Assembly: GCF_001563665.1 (NCBI RefSeq)
Contig: NZ_KQ961850.1
Span: 1-60,974 of the forward strand
DNA from: Gardnerella vaginalis
GTDB lineage: Bacteria; Actinomycetota; Actinomycetes; Actinomycetales; Bifidobacteriaceae
DNA: 60,974 nt
Direction: 5' to 3'
Part shown: one piece after another, positions 25,433 to 33,739 of the stretch
How positions within the stretch are numbered: position 1 is the stretch's first letter
Layout: the number at the start of each line of letters is the position of its first letter
Translations under genes and position numbers: made by a program
Notes under the pieces: generated by a model
Database searches by the model: none
Told to the model about the DNA's origin: nothing
Seen by the model: only the letters and a program-made list of their open reading frames with translations

Positions 25433-27013
25433 ATGGATGCCATCAAATTTACAGGGATTAGGCCTAAAGGTGGGAACGTTCTTATTGGCCCCTATTGTAT
25501 TACTGGAGTTGATGTAGCATTACGTCTTTTTCTTCATGCTGCTGTAAAAGGTGAAGTTTCTCAAACAATTGATATAGCTCAAGTTACTCAACGTCTTGCT
25601 AGAGATTTACGTGCGTGCGAGAGTGAAGATTATATTCTTAGCAATCCTTCTATTACTCTTGAGCTTGTAGCTGGTAGATTGATTGATTCCGCTTTGCGCT
25701 CATGGCAAGTCAATGAAGCTGAAATTACTGTTCATGCAGCTTTTCGCGCGAATAAAGAAAATGATAATACTGCTGAGAGTGATATAAAGGTTTGCGAAGT
25801 TAAAGAAAATAGTGATTCTAATCATGTTTCTTCTTCTCATGAGTCGACTGAGTCTTCTAAGTCAACTGATTCTTCAAATGGTTTGAATGTTGAATTAGAT
25901 GATATTTCTGTGACTCTTCGAAGAGTTGCAGATGATGTTGATAATTCTCTTGAAAATCCAATGAAATCTTTGTCTGCTCCTTCTTATCCTAATTATGATT
26001 TGAATTATGATGATTTCGACTATGACGATGAGAGATATATTCCTGACTCTTACAAACCTTATGAAAATGATGATAGTAAAGAGTCTGATTTAAATAACAA
26101 TCAAGATTCAAATAATAGCTTGAGCAAATCTTATGATGATTCAGGTGATGATTCAGAAGAAGATTCATTCGATAATTCAGTAGAAGATTCATTAAACGAT
26201 AATGAAGATTCTCACGCTCGTCATGCAAATAAAAACGTATTTTCTTCTAAAAATGATGCTGAAAACTTAAGTGAAGATGATTATATTAACCTGGAAAATG
26301 GTGTTCCTTCACTAAAGAATTTAGGATTTACTAATCATAAATCATTCTTGTCATATGACTGCGAAGATGACACTAGGCTTGATGATTACTTTAGCGGTAT
26401 GCAATATGACGATAATGTTGTAGATTGTGGAAGCGATGCTGTCAGTTATGAGTGTGAAGACACTGATTCGGAATATAAGCCTCGTCCTTCTCAATATTTC
26501 CCTATGAAAACTACTACGATTGTAGCTATGCGTGGTCCTGCTAAAGATGTTACTCGTTTAGCAATGTTCGATAGCATGGTAGCTTGTGAGCAAAGCAAAA
26601 AAGTAGTGATGCGAATTGACGGAATTTCCGCTCTTTATATTGTAAGTAGTGATTCTTCAGACGAATATTCTGCTGTATTTGTTGTTTCTTCAAATGTTGA
26701 TGAATACGATACTATTCAACGATTGTTACAAATTTCTCGTGCTCATTCTAAAGATATACAAATTCATATTATTGGAATGCGTTTGTATAGTGCTCCAGAA
26801 AACTCTACTAAATCAGTTGATACAAGTATTTTGGAAGCTAAAGATGCAAGTATTGTTTTGTCTAAGCTTTCAGCTGCTGAGTTACTTCCATGGGATCAAG
26901 TTGAGAAAGATGCTTTTATTGATGGCAATCCTCTAGGGTATTTGATGGCGTTTACGCCTGATTCTTCTAATGTTGGTATTTATTCAGAACGTTGGATTAT
27001 GGGGAATTGCTAA
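25433..27013 (+). CDS. Degenerate FolB-FolK-like fusion protein (folate pathway relic)
   Basis: Protein of 526 residues. Residues 1-105 resemble dihydroneopterin aldolase (QTIDIAQVTQRLARDL, then SITLELVAGRLIDSALRSW and EITVHAAF). Residues ~355-526 resemble HPPK (TTTIVAMRGPAKDV, later KSVDTSILEA and LLPW). About 250 Ser/Asp/Asn-rich residues separate them. Catalytic features look lost: the Lys expected after the VTV strand of FolB is Ala102, the FolB Glu is not seen, and the HPPK metal-binding DxD is D463-T-S465. In related bifidobacteria I recall folE, folP and a folB-folK fusion lying between ftsH and the DUF3180 gene. Here folE and folP are absent. GGGGGT precedes the start. Likely catalytically inactive, yet still an open frame. 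Confidence 0.7.
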   Translation: MDAIKFTGIRPKGGNVLIGPYCITGVDVALRLFLHAAVKGEVSQTIDIAQVTQRLARDLRACESEDYILSNPSITLELVAGRLIDSALRSWQVNEAEITVHAAFRANKENDNTAESDIKVCEVKENSDSNHVSSSHESTESSKSTDSSNGLNVELDDISVTLRRVADDVDNSLENPMKSLSAPSYPNYDLNYDDFDYDDERYIPDSYKPYENDDSKESDLNNNQDSNNSLSKSYDDSGDDSEEDSFDNSVEDSLNDNEDSHARHANKNVFSSKNDAENLSEDDYINLENGVPSLKNLGFTNHKSFLSYDCEDDTRLDDYFSGMQYDDNVVDCGSDAVSYECEDTDSEYKPRPSQYFPMKTTTIVAMRGPAKDVTRLAMFDSMVACEQSKKVVMRIDGISALYIVSSDSSDEYSAVFVVSSNVDEYDTIQRLLQISRAHSKDIQIHIIGMRLYSAPENSTKSVDTSILEAKDASIVLSKLSAAELLPWDQVEKDAFIDGNPLGYLMAFTPDSSNVGIYSERWIMGNC

Positions 27014-27516
27014 TGAAAGCTTATCGTACTCCTTGGTGGTATTTTGTACTTGGTTGTATAGGCGGATTTGTGCTTGGTGCAATGTCTGTTTCTATGACTG
27101 AATCCAGTGCAATTATGGTTGCTGGAGCGCCATGGATTGTGATTCTAGTCATGATTATTTTAGGCATTACGACTTTTGTACTTGCTTGGCAAACTCATCA
27201 ATATGCAACAGCGAAACCTGAAGATCGCAAGGTGCCGAATCATCGCAAATTCGTTATTGCACTCATGCTTTCTAAGTCATTGGGTATGGCGTGTGCAATT
27301 TTAATAGGCTGGTACATTGGGCAAATTGTTATGAGTGTTTCTCATAGTGAAGTTCCTATTTATGCATCTGTTGTTCGTGAATGTTCTATAGCAGCGTTAG
27401 TTTGCTTTATTGACATGATTATTGGAATTGTTGGTGAATGGTTGTGTCAATTACCGCCTGAAGATAAAAATGAGAGAACTGAGGATTCTCAGCGTGCGTC
27501 TGCTCCAGTCGCATAG
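27013..27516 (+). CDS. DUF3180 family membrane protein
   Basis: Actinobacterial membrane protein of 167 residues with four hydrophobic helices (WWYFVLGCIGGFVLGAMSV, WIVILVMIILGITTFVLAW, LMLSKSLGMACAILIGWYIG, and the C-terminal AALVCFIDMIIGIVGEW). The start ATG at 27013 overlaps the stop of the preceding FolB-FolK-like gene (TAATG), with GGGGAA as ribosome-binding site. A longer frame from TTG 26992 is less likely. DUF3180 genes usually follow folK in Actinobacteria, which supports the folate origin of the upstream gene. Function unknown. Confidence 0.88.
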   Translation: MKAYRTPWWYFVLGCIGGFVLGAMSVSMTESSAIMVAGAPWIVILVMIILGITTFVLAWQTHQYATAKPEDRKVPNHRKFVIALMLSKSLGMACAILIGWYIGQIVMSVSHSEVPIYASVVRECSIAALVCFIDMIIGIVGEWLCQLPPEDKNERTEDSQRASAPVA

Positions 27517-27537
27517 TTTGACCTTAATTTAATCAAT

Positions 27538-28260
27538 ATGCGTGTTGTTTTTAGATTTTTTACACTAGTTTCAGTAGCTGTAATGATTGTCTCTCTTACA
27601 GCATGCGAGCCACAAGGTGAAGCTGTTGGTGATTCTGGTAAATCTAACGATATAGTTCATGATGGAATTGATGTGAACGATATTCGTATTGTTGTTATAG
27701 GTTCATCTTCTTTCTCTCTTGATACCTCAGTTCTTGATTCTTGTGCTAATTCTGGAATGAAAGCATCTTATGTTTCTATTTCAGATATTAAAAATCCTGC
27801 TAGTGCAGCTTATGATGCTATTAGAGATGCTTCTAACAGTCGGTCTTCTTTAGTGATTATTAACGAGATTAACGTTAATTCGCATGACGATAGTGATTCG
27901 TCTGATTCCTCTAAGTCTTCTTATGAAAATAGCTCATCTAAGCAATCTAATAAATCGAAGTCTAATAAATCGAAGTTAAAAAGTAGAGAAAACATGTCAT
28001 CGTTAAGAAAATGGGAATCTGCTTTGCTTGATGTTAGGCGTGCAGGAATTCCTGTTTTGTTAGTTAATCCTATAAAACCTCCTAGCGATACTACGCTTTA
28101 TGCAGCTAAAGCTTATTTCCCAACGTATTTAAAAGATAAAGAAAAAATAACAAAAACGATTAAAAATAGAAATATTAAAAAAACGTCTTTATCTAAAATT
28201 GTTCGTGCAATAATTGACAATATTCCACATGAAAAGGAAGTGATTGTTGATGAAAGATAA
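27538..28260 (+). CDS. Predicted lipoprotein of unknown function
   Basis: 240 residues. The N-terminus is a type II signal peptide with lipobox LTAC (the Cys is about residue 22), so it is likely anchored on the outer face of the membrane. The mature part has IRIVVIGSSSF and SSLVIINEINV strands, suggesting an alpha/beta fold, a central Ser/Lys-rich linker (about 118-150) and a basic C-terminus. I do not recognise the family. It lies 21 bases after DUF3180, and its last codons overlap the start of the P-type ATPase, so the three genes are probably co-transcribed. Confidence 0.75.
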   Translation: MRVVFRFFTLVSVAVMIVSLTACEPQGEAVGDSGKSNDIVHDGIDVNDIRIVVIGSSSFSLDTSVLDSCANSGMKASYVSISDIKNPASAAYDAIRDASNSRSSLVIINEINVNSHDDSDSSDSSKSSYENSSSKQSNKSKSNKSKLKSRENMSSLRKWESALLDVRRAGIPVLLVNPIKPPSDTTLYAAKAYFPTYLKDKEKITKTIKNRNIKKTSLSKIVRAIIDNIPHEKEVIVDER

Positions 28261-30835
28261 ATTATCAAATAGTAATAATGATATTAAATCTTCTAAGGAA
28301 TCCAATTCTTTGAGAGCCTATTCGCATTCTGAAGCATCACTTCCGTATGTTGAAGAGAATGGTTTATCGGATTCGCAAGTTGAACAAGCTGTGTTAAAAG
28401 GTGATGTAAACATTACGTCTAAAAGAACTTCACGTTCTATTGTAGATATAGTTAGATCCAATGTTTTCACGCTTTTTAATGCGATTATTTTTATTGCAAT
28501 GCTTGTAGTTTTGTCTACTGGCTCATGGAAAGATGCTGTTTTTGGGGCAGTAATTTTAGTTAATACTGGTATTGGTATTGTTACAGAACTTAAAGCAAAG
28601 CATACTTTAGATAAACTTTCTATTCTTATAGCATCGCATTCAATAGTTAGACGAAATAATGAAAATGTAGAAGTTGAGCATAAAAATATAGTACTTGGCG
28701 ATTTGCTATGGGTGCGTTCTGGCGAACAAGTTCCAGCAGATGTAGAAGTTTTAGATTCGTGGGGTCTTGAGATGGATGAATCCATGCTTACAGGCGAATC
28801 TGCTACAGTGCGTAAAATTACTGGCGATTGCGTATATTCTGGCTCTACAGCAGTTTCTGGAGTAGCTTTAACTCGAGTGATTGCAGTAGGGGAGAATAGT
28901 TATGCTTCTAAGTTAGCTTGCCAAGCAAAAGTTTATACAAAGACTATTTCGGATTTAAGTCGCGGAATAAATAAGATTTTAAAATATATGACTTTTGTAG
29001 TTGTGCCTTTATGTGTATTGCTCGTATGGTCGCAAATGCATAAAGTTGGAGGATTTGTATACGCTTTAAACACTGGAGAGTGGAGAGGTGCTGTAGTTTC
29101 AGCTGTGGCTGGAGTTGTTGGAATGATTCCTGAAGGTCTTGTATTGCTAACATCTCTTAATTTTGCTGTTGCTGCTATGCGTCTTGCGCGTAAGAATACA
29201 TTAGTTCAAGAGCTAGAATCTGTTGAAACTTTAGCTAGAGTTGATTGCTTGAATTTAGATAAAACGGGAACTATTACAGATGGCGGTATTGCTTTTGTTG
29301 GAATAAAAAATCTTAATAATTTTGAATCTAGTTTAAGTGATTTAAATAAGTTAAGCGACACAGCTTATCCAAGTGATTTAAGTGACATAAGTGATTTAAG
29401 TATTTCTCAAGCTCTTTACGATTTGTCTAATGAAGAAAATCCAAATGCTACTGGAAAAGCTATTATAGATGGTTTAATGCAAAGTGGTATTAAGCCTAGT
29501 GAAAATATTTCTGTAAGACTTCCATTCTCATCTTCAAGAAAATGGAGTGCAATATGCTATGAATTTTCAAATTCTGAATTTGCTACTTGGTATATGGGTG
29601 CTCCAGAAGTATTAACAAGTTCTTTTGAGTGCGAAGAAGATTATTCTTCAATTTTGAATCTTGTTAATTCGTATGCTGAACAAGGTGAACGCGTGCTTAT
29701 GCTTGCGTGTGTAAAAAATAATTACAAACAAAGTTTTTCAGATAATCCTACTATTTGCTCTAAAGCTAAGCCGATTGCTTTAGTTCGTTGTTCTGAAAGA
29801 GTGCGTGCTGATGCGTATAAGACTCTTGAATGGTTCCGCAATCAAGGTGTTAGATGTAGAGTGATTTCAGGAGATAATCCAACAACTGTTGCTTCTGTTG
29901 CGCGCAAAGTTGGTTTAACTGGAGATGTGAAACCAATAGCAATGGATGCTCGTAAACTTCCTGATGATATTCATGAATTAGCTAAAGTTATTGAAAACGT
30001 TGATGTTTTAGGAAGAGTCCTTCCTGAGCAAAAGAAAGCTATTGTTGAGGCTCTTCATATTAACGGTCATGTTGTTGCTATGACTGGTGATGGAGTAAAC
30101 GATACTCTTGCTTTGAAGGAAGCTGATCTTGGAATTGCAATGGGTAATGCTGCTCCTGCTGCTAAGGCTGTAGCGCAAGTAGTATTAGTTGATTCTCAAT
30201 TCTCACATCTTCCGGATGTCGTAGCTCGTGGGCGTCAAGTAATGGCAAATATGGAGCGTGTTGCTGGACTTTTCCTAGTAAAAACTGTGTATTCTGCATT
30301 GATTTCTGCAGGTGTTGTGTTACTTGGGTTGCATTTCCCTTATTTGCCTAGACACATAACTTATATTGGCTCATTGACGATTGGAATTCCGGCTTTCTTG
30401 CTTGCTCTAGCTCCTAATACACGCAGATATTTGCCAGGATTCTTGAATAGGGTTGTAAGATTTGCTTTGCCTAGCGGTTTTGCTATAGCAGTATCTGTAC
30501 TTTTAACAGCTTTTATTGGTAGTATTCAAGGTATTACTACTACGCGCAGCATATGCGCTGTTATTGTTTTCGTAATTGGCATTCTAGTCTTGTCTAGAGT
30601 TTCACGTCCTCTATTTTCATGGCGAGCAATTATGGTATTGCTTTTTGCTTTGATTGGCGTTTTAGGTGCTTTTATACCATTTGTATCTAAATTCTTTGAA
30701 ATTCATATACCGACTTACGGATTTGAACTCATATTTATGATTAGCGCTGTTATTTGTGCTGTAATACTTTGGTTTGTATGCGTTACGATATCTTTTAACA
30801 TTCGTAAAGTGTTGAATAATATCGTTAAGCGCTGA
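28250..30835 (+). CDS. Cation-translocating P-type ATPase (CtpE-like)
   Basis: Membrane ATPase of about 861 residues. Family motifs: actuator TGES in MLTGESATV, the phosphorylated aspartate D337 in LDKTGTITDGG, the hinge MTGDGVNDTLALKEADLG, and about ten membrane helices. The layout fits the type related to mycobacterial CtpE, a calcium uptake pump; the metal is not provable here. An Asp/Leu/Ser-rich insertion follows DKTGT (about residues 355-385). ATG at 28250 follows AAGGAAG at nine bases; TTG codons at 28244 and 28247 are alternatives. It overlaps the lipoprotein gene. The 3' end and stop sit in a triplicated repeat. Confidence 0.88.
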   Translation: MKDKLSNSNNDIKSSKESNSLRAYSHSEASLPYVEENGLSDSQVEQAVLKGDVNITSKRTSRSIVDIVRSNVFTLFNAIIFIAMLVVLSTGSWKDAVFGAVILVNTGIGIVTELKAKHTLDKLSILIASHSIVRRNNENVEVEHKNIVLGDLLWVRSGEQVPADVEVLDSWGLEMDESMLTGESATVRKITGDCVYSGSTAVSGVALTRVIAVGENSYASKLACQAKVYTKTISDLSRGINKILKYMTFVVVPLCVLLVWSQMHKVGGFVYALNTGEWRGAVVSAVAGVVGMIPEGLVLLTSLNFAVAAMRLARKNTLVQELESVETLARVDCLNLDKTGTITDGGIAFVGIKNLNNFESSLSDLNKLSDTAYPSDLSDISDLSISQALYDLSNEENPNATGKAIIDGLMQSGIKPSENISVRLPFSSSRKWSAICYEFSNSEFATWYMGAPEVLTSSFECEEDYSSILNLVNSYAEQGERVLMLACVKNNYKQSFSDNPTICSKAKPIALVRCSERVRADAYKTLEWFRNQGVRCRVISGDNPTTVASVARKVGLTGDVKPIAMDARKLPDDIHELAKVIENVDVLGRVLPEQKKAIVEALHINGHVVAMTGDGVNDTLALKEADLGIAMGNAAPAAKAVAQVVLVDSQFSHLPDVVARGRQVMANMERVAGLFLVKTVYSALISAGVVLLGLHFPYLPRHITYIGSLTIGIPAFLLALAPNTRRYLPGFLNRVVRFALPSGFAIAVSVLLTAFIGSIQGITTTRSICAVIVFVIGILVLSRVSRPLFSWRAIMVLLFALIGVLGAFIPFVSKFFEIHIPTYGFELIFMISAVICAVILWFVCVTISFNIRKVLNNIVKR

Positions 30836-30858
30836 ATAATATTCGTAAAGTGTCGAAG
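30803..30858 (+). repeat. Three diverged units spanning the P-type ATPase stop
   Basis: Units CGTAAAGTGTTGAATAATAT (30803-30822), CGTTAAGCGCTGAATAATAT (30823-30842, holding the stop TGA) and CGTAAAGTGTCGAAG (30844-30858). Confidence 0.7.
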
Positions 30859-30887
30859 TGCATTACTTTTATGCTTACAATAGAATT

Positions 30888-32363
30888 GTGTTCAGTATTT
30901 TAGAAATGTTTTCTGTTGGTGTTGGTCCTAGCTCTTCGCACACAGTAGGGCCTATGCGTGCTGCTTATGCTTTTGTTACTTCTCTCAAAGACAAAGGAAT
31001 ATTGCGTAATGTAAAACACGTATCAGTAACACTTTATGGCTCGTTATCTCTTACAGGTTTAGGTCATGGTACTGATCGTGCTTGTGTTGCTGGTCTTGAA
31101 GGTAATCTTCCAGATGATGTTGACACTGAGCACATGATGACTATTAGGCAAGATTGTAAAGCAAGTGGTACTTTAACTCTTGCTCATGAGCATACTATTG
31201 ATTTTGATTATGACAATGATGTGATTTTTGAAAAATGGAAACGTATGGTTGCTCATCCAAATGGTATGCGATTTGTTTGTACTGATTCAAATGGTGATTT
31301 AGTTGATGAGCAAGTATGGTATTCAATTGGCGGAGGATTCATACGTAAAGGTTTTGCTGATGATGCAATGGTTGGATTGCATGATCGCACTGATGCAGAA
31401 AGTGATGAATCGAATAAATTAGATAATCCTAAAAATAACGACTCTATTAAAGATTCAACAGTTCCATATCCATTTATTTCGTGTGATGAGCTAATTTCTA
31501 TTTGCAATAAAGAGCATATGTCTATAAGTGATGTTGTGTGGCAAAATGAATTAGCTTTGCATGAAGGCGATTCTTGCTATGTGCGCAACTATTTATTACA
31601 TGTTTGGAATGTGATGAGTAAATGCGTTGAAAATGGTTGCAAATCGACTCAGAATATTTTGCCTGGAGGATTAGATGTTCCTCGTCGTGCTCCACGAATG
31701 TATAAAAGACTTTCTGCTAATTCAGATATGTTGCGAAATGATAGGCGCCGCGCTGATTGCGCTTTAGAAAGTTCTGATTCTGCTTGGGTGAATCTTTTTG
31801 CGCTCGCTGTAAGTGAAGAAAATGCTGGTGGTGGGCGTATTGTAACTGCTCCTACTAACGGCTCTGCTGGCATTATTCCTGCGGTATTGCAATATTATTG
31901 GCGTTTTGTTGATTCTGCTGATGAAGATGGTATTGTGCGATTTTTGCTGGCTGCTGGAGCTGTTGGTTATTTGTTTAAGAGGAATGCTTCTATTTCTGGT
32001 GCAGAAGTTGGTTGTCAAGGAGAAGTTGGTTCTGCTTGTTCTATGGCTGCTGCTGGATTGTGTGAGGTTTTAGGTGGAACTCCTGAGCAAGTTGAAAATG
32101 CTGCAGAAATAGGAATTGAGCATCATTTAGGTTTAACTTGCGATCCTGTTGGCGGTCTTGTGCAAATACCGTGTATTGAACGTAATGCTATGGCTGCAAA
32201 TACTGCTATCAATGCTGTTAGAATGGCTATGCTTGGAGATGGTTCTCATATAGTAAGTTTAGATAAAGCAATTAAAACTATGAAAGAAACTGGTCACGAC
32301 ATGATGTCGAAGTATCGTGAAACTTCTAAAGGCGGTTTAGCTGTAAATGTCGTTGAGTGCTAG
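30888..32363 (+). CDS. sdaA: L-serine ammonia-lyase (L-serine dehydratase)
   Basis: Iron-sulfur enzyme that deaminates L-serine to pyruvate and ammonia. The single chain carries both domains: the N-terminal FSILEMFSVGVGPSSSHTVGPMRAA, and the catalytic part with SISGAEVGCQGEVGSACSM and LTCDPVGGLVQIPC, whose cysteines (C in GCQGE, SAC, TCDP) bind the cluster. The frame is open from GTG 30858, but the family normally begins at the FS..MF motif, pointing to GTG 30888. TACAAT at 30876-30881 sits seven bases before that GTG, so the mRNA may be leaderless. There is a short Asp/Ser-rich loop at about 165-185. Confidence 0.92.
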   Translation: MFSILEMFSVGVGPSSSHTVGPMRAAYAFVTSLKDKGILRNVKHVSVTLYGSLSLTGLGHGTDRACVAGLEGNLPDDVDTEHMMTIRQDCKASGTLTLAHEHTIDFDYDNDVIFEKWKRMVAHPNGMRFVCTDSNGDLVDEQVWYSIGGGFIRKGFADDAMVGLHDRTDAESDESNKLDNPKNNDSIKDSTVPYPFISCDELISICNKEHMSISDVVWQNELALHEGDSCYVRNYLLHVWNVMSKCVENGCKSTQNILPGGLDVPRRAPRMYKRLSANSDMLRNDRRRADCALESSDSAWVNLFALAVSEENAGGGRIVTAPTNGSAGIIPAVLQYYWRFVDSADEDGIVRFLLAAGAVGYLFKRNASISGAEVGCQGEVGSACSMAAAGLCEVLGGTPEQVENAAEIGIEHHLGLTCDPVGGLVQIPCIERNAMAANTAINAVRMAMLGDGSHIVSLDKAIKTMKETGHDMMSKYRETSKGGLAVNVVEC

Positions 32364-32421
32364 TTTTTAATGTGAACTTTAGTACTGGTTTTTAATGTGA
32401 ACTTGAGTGTTAGCTTTTAAG
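32356..32421 (+). repeat. 25-bp repeats spanning the sdaA stop
   Basis: A 24-base unit starting AGTGCTAG and ending AATGTGAACTT (32356-32379, with the TAG stop at 32361) is repeated at 32381-32404 with two changes. A third, partial copy starts at 32406 (AGTGTTAGCTTTTAAG). Confidence 0.75.
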
Positions 32422-32485
32422 TATGTATAAGTATGTAAATATGTACTAGTTTATTAGCGTTGCAAGTGTATAGTAAACGTAATAC

Positions 32486-32524
32486 TTGAGTGCTAATCTA
32501 AAACACGTCATAATACTGTATAAT
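32486..32524 (+). promoter_or_regulatory. Promoter region of the FKBP-greA pair
   Basis: TTGAGT (32486) with a 17-bp spacer to CATAAT (32509), and a consensus TATAAT at 32519-32524 ten bases later. Either may drive the FKBP gene, whose ribosome-binding site starts about 32561. Confidence 0.45.
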
Positions 32525-32568
32525 TGTGTAACCTATAGCATGTTTCAAAAGTTTATAAAGGAGGTAAA

Positions 32569-32976
32569 ATGTCAAAGGATATGCCGCAAGTGCTTGCAGA
32601 GTTTGGTACTACGCCAACGGTGACGTTCCCAACGGCCACGCCGCCAGCAGGTCTTAAGATTGTTGAATTGGTTGAGGGAGATGGTCCTCTTGTTCGTTCA
32701 GGAGATACTGTAACTGTTAATTATCATGGAGTTGTTTGGGGTTCAGATAAGCCGTTTGATTCTAGTTTTACTCGTCATACTCCTGCAAGTTTTGCAATTG
32801 GCGTAGGTCAGGTAATTCAGGGTTGGGATCGTACTGTTCCAGGTCATAATGTTGGATCTCGTTTGTTGGTTTCAATTCCTCCTGAGTGTGGATATGGTTC
32901 TCGTGGAGTTCCTCAAGCTGGAATTCCTGGTGGAGCTACGCTTGTATTCGTGATTGATATTATTTCGACTCGCTGA
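32569..32976 (+). CDS. FKBP-type peptidyl-prolyl isomerase
   Basis: Cytoplasmic prolyl isomerase of 135 residues, no signal peptide. The FKBP fold is complete: GDTVTVNYHGVVWGSDKPFDSS, FAIGVGQVIQGWDRTVPGHNVGSRLLVSIPPE (Tyr, Phe, Val-Ile and Trp active-site residues in order), and YGSRG ... GATLVFVIDII. It starts at ATG after a strong AAAGGAGG. greA follows by 32 bases and probably shares its mRNA, with the terminator after greA. Confidence 0.95.
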   Translation: MSKDMPQVLAEFGTTPTVTFPTATPPAGLKIVELVEGDGPLVRSGDTVTVNYHGVVWGSDKPFDSSFTRHTPASFAIGVGQVIQGWDRTVPGHNVGSRLLVSIPPECGYGSRGVPQAGIPGGATLVFVIDIISTR

Positions 32977-33008
32977 ATTGCGTGTTGCGTCGAGTAAAGG
33001 AGATTGCT

Positions 33009-33488
33009 ATGGAAGAAGAAAAAACAATTTTGTTGACGCAAGAAGCGTATGACAAATTAAAAGAAGAGTTAGAGCATAGAGAAGGCGAATATCGCGAAGA
33101 AATTACTGAGCGTATTGCAGCTGCACGAGCTGAAGGTGATTTGTCTGAAAATGGAGGATATCAGGCTGCTCGTGAGGAGCAAGGTAAGAATGAAGGGCGT
33201 ATCAATGAGCTTATTGTTAAGCTTCGTAACGCTAAGATTCTTGAAGCTCCAGAAGATGGTTTAGTTGGCAATGGCTCGTTAGTTGTTCTTGAATTAGCTG
33301 GAACAGAGATGACTTATGTAGTTGGTTCTAGAGATATTGCTGTTGCAACTGAATATGATGTAGTTAGCCCTGAATCTCCAATTGGCGCAGCTATTATGGG
33401 AGCGCATACTGGAGATACAGTTACTTACTTCACTCCTAATGGTCGTCAAATGTCTGTAACTATTAAGAGTGCTCATCCAATGTCTTGA
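33009..33488 (+). CDS. greA: Transcription elongation factor GreA
   Basis: Rescues backtracked RNA polymerase by stimulating transcript cleavage. At 159 residues it has the usual two parts: the N-terminal coiled coil with the acidic tip (RAEGDLSENGGYQAAREEQ, where the conserved D and E act at the polymerase active site) and the C-terminal FKBP-like domain (SPIGAAIMGAHTGDTVTY). The frame is open from 32982, but AAAGGAG stands seven bases before the ATG at 33009. Confidence 0.96.
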   Translation: MEEEKTILLTQEAYDKLKEELEHREGEYREEITERIAAARAEGDLSENGGYQAAREEQGKNEGRINELIVKLRNAKILEAPEDGLVGNGSLVVLELAGTEMTYVVGSRDIAVATEYDVVSPESPIGAAIMGAHTGDTVTYFTPNGRQMSVTIKSAHPMS

Positions 33489-33512
33489 GTATAACTCGTT
33501 TAGATATTAAGA

Positions 33513-33547
33513 AACGGCATCCGTTATATCGGGTGTCGTTTTTTTTT
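33513..33547 (+). terminator. Intrinsic terminator after greA
   Basis: Eleven-bp stem AACGGCATCCG/CGGGTGTCGTT (two G-U pairs), loop of six bases, followed by T8-9. Confidence 0.9.
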
Positions 33548-33657
33548 ATGGTTTTTTGCCTATAGCTTTGATTTTTAGCTGAAAAATCATTCAATTGAAT
33601 TTTTAAAAATCAAAATAGTGGAAAATCCTTATTAAAAAAATATATTTTTTGTAAAAA
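33548..33657 (+). repeat. Degenerate intergenic repeat upstream of mraZ
   Basis: AT-rich stretch with TTTTTGCCTATAGCTTTGATTTTT, whose words match the arrays at 4.3 kb (TATAGCTCTGATTTTT) and, inverted, 6.3 kb (TTTTTTGCCTATA). No gene. Confidence 0.4.
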
Positions 33658-33658
33658 G

Positions 33659-33693
33659 TGGGGATTTTTGGTGATGGGTGGAGTAAAATGGGG
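33659..33693 (+). promoter_or_regulatory. MraZ operator: four TGGnn boxes at 10-bp spacing
   Basis: TGGGG (33659), TGGTG (33669), TGGAG (33679) and TGGGG (33689) are each exactly 10 bp apart on the plus strand, about 50-80 bases before mraZ. MraZ of E. coli is known to bind TGGGN direct repeats with 5-bp spacers, so autoregulation of the dcw cluster is inferred. Confidence 0.75.
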
Positions 33694-33739
33694 AGCATTG
33701 TGCACGTGGCATAGCGCATATTGTTAAGGAGGTGGTAGT

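Noticed and set aside
32484..32497. CTTGAGT and GAGTGCTAA, resembling half-sites of HspR (HAIR) and HrcA (CIRCE) operators, before the FKBP gene
   Set aside because: The second inverted half is missing for both motifs, and the same words occur in the neighbouring diverged copies of the sdaA end, so they are probably duplication debris.
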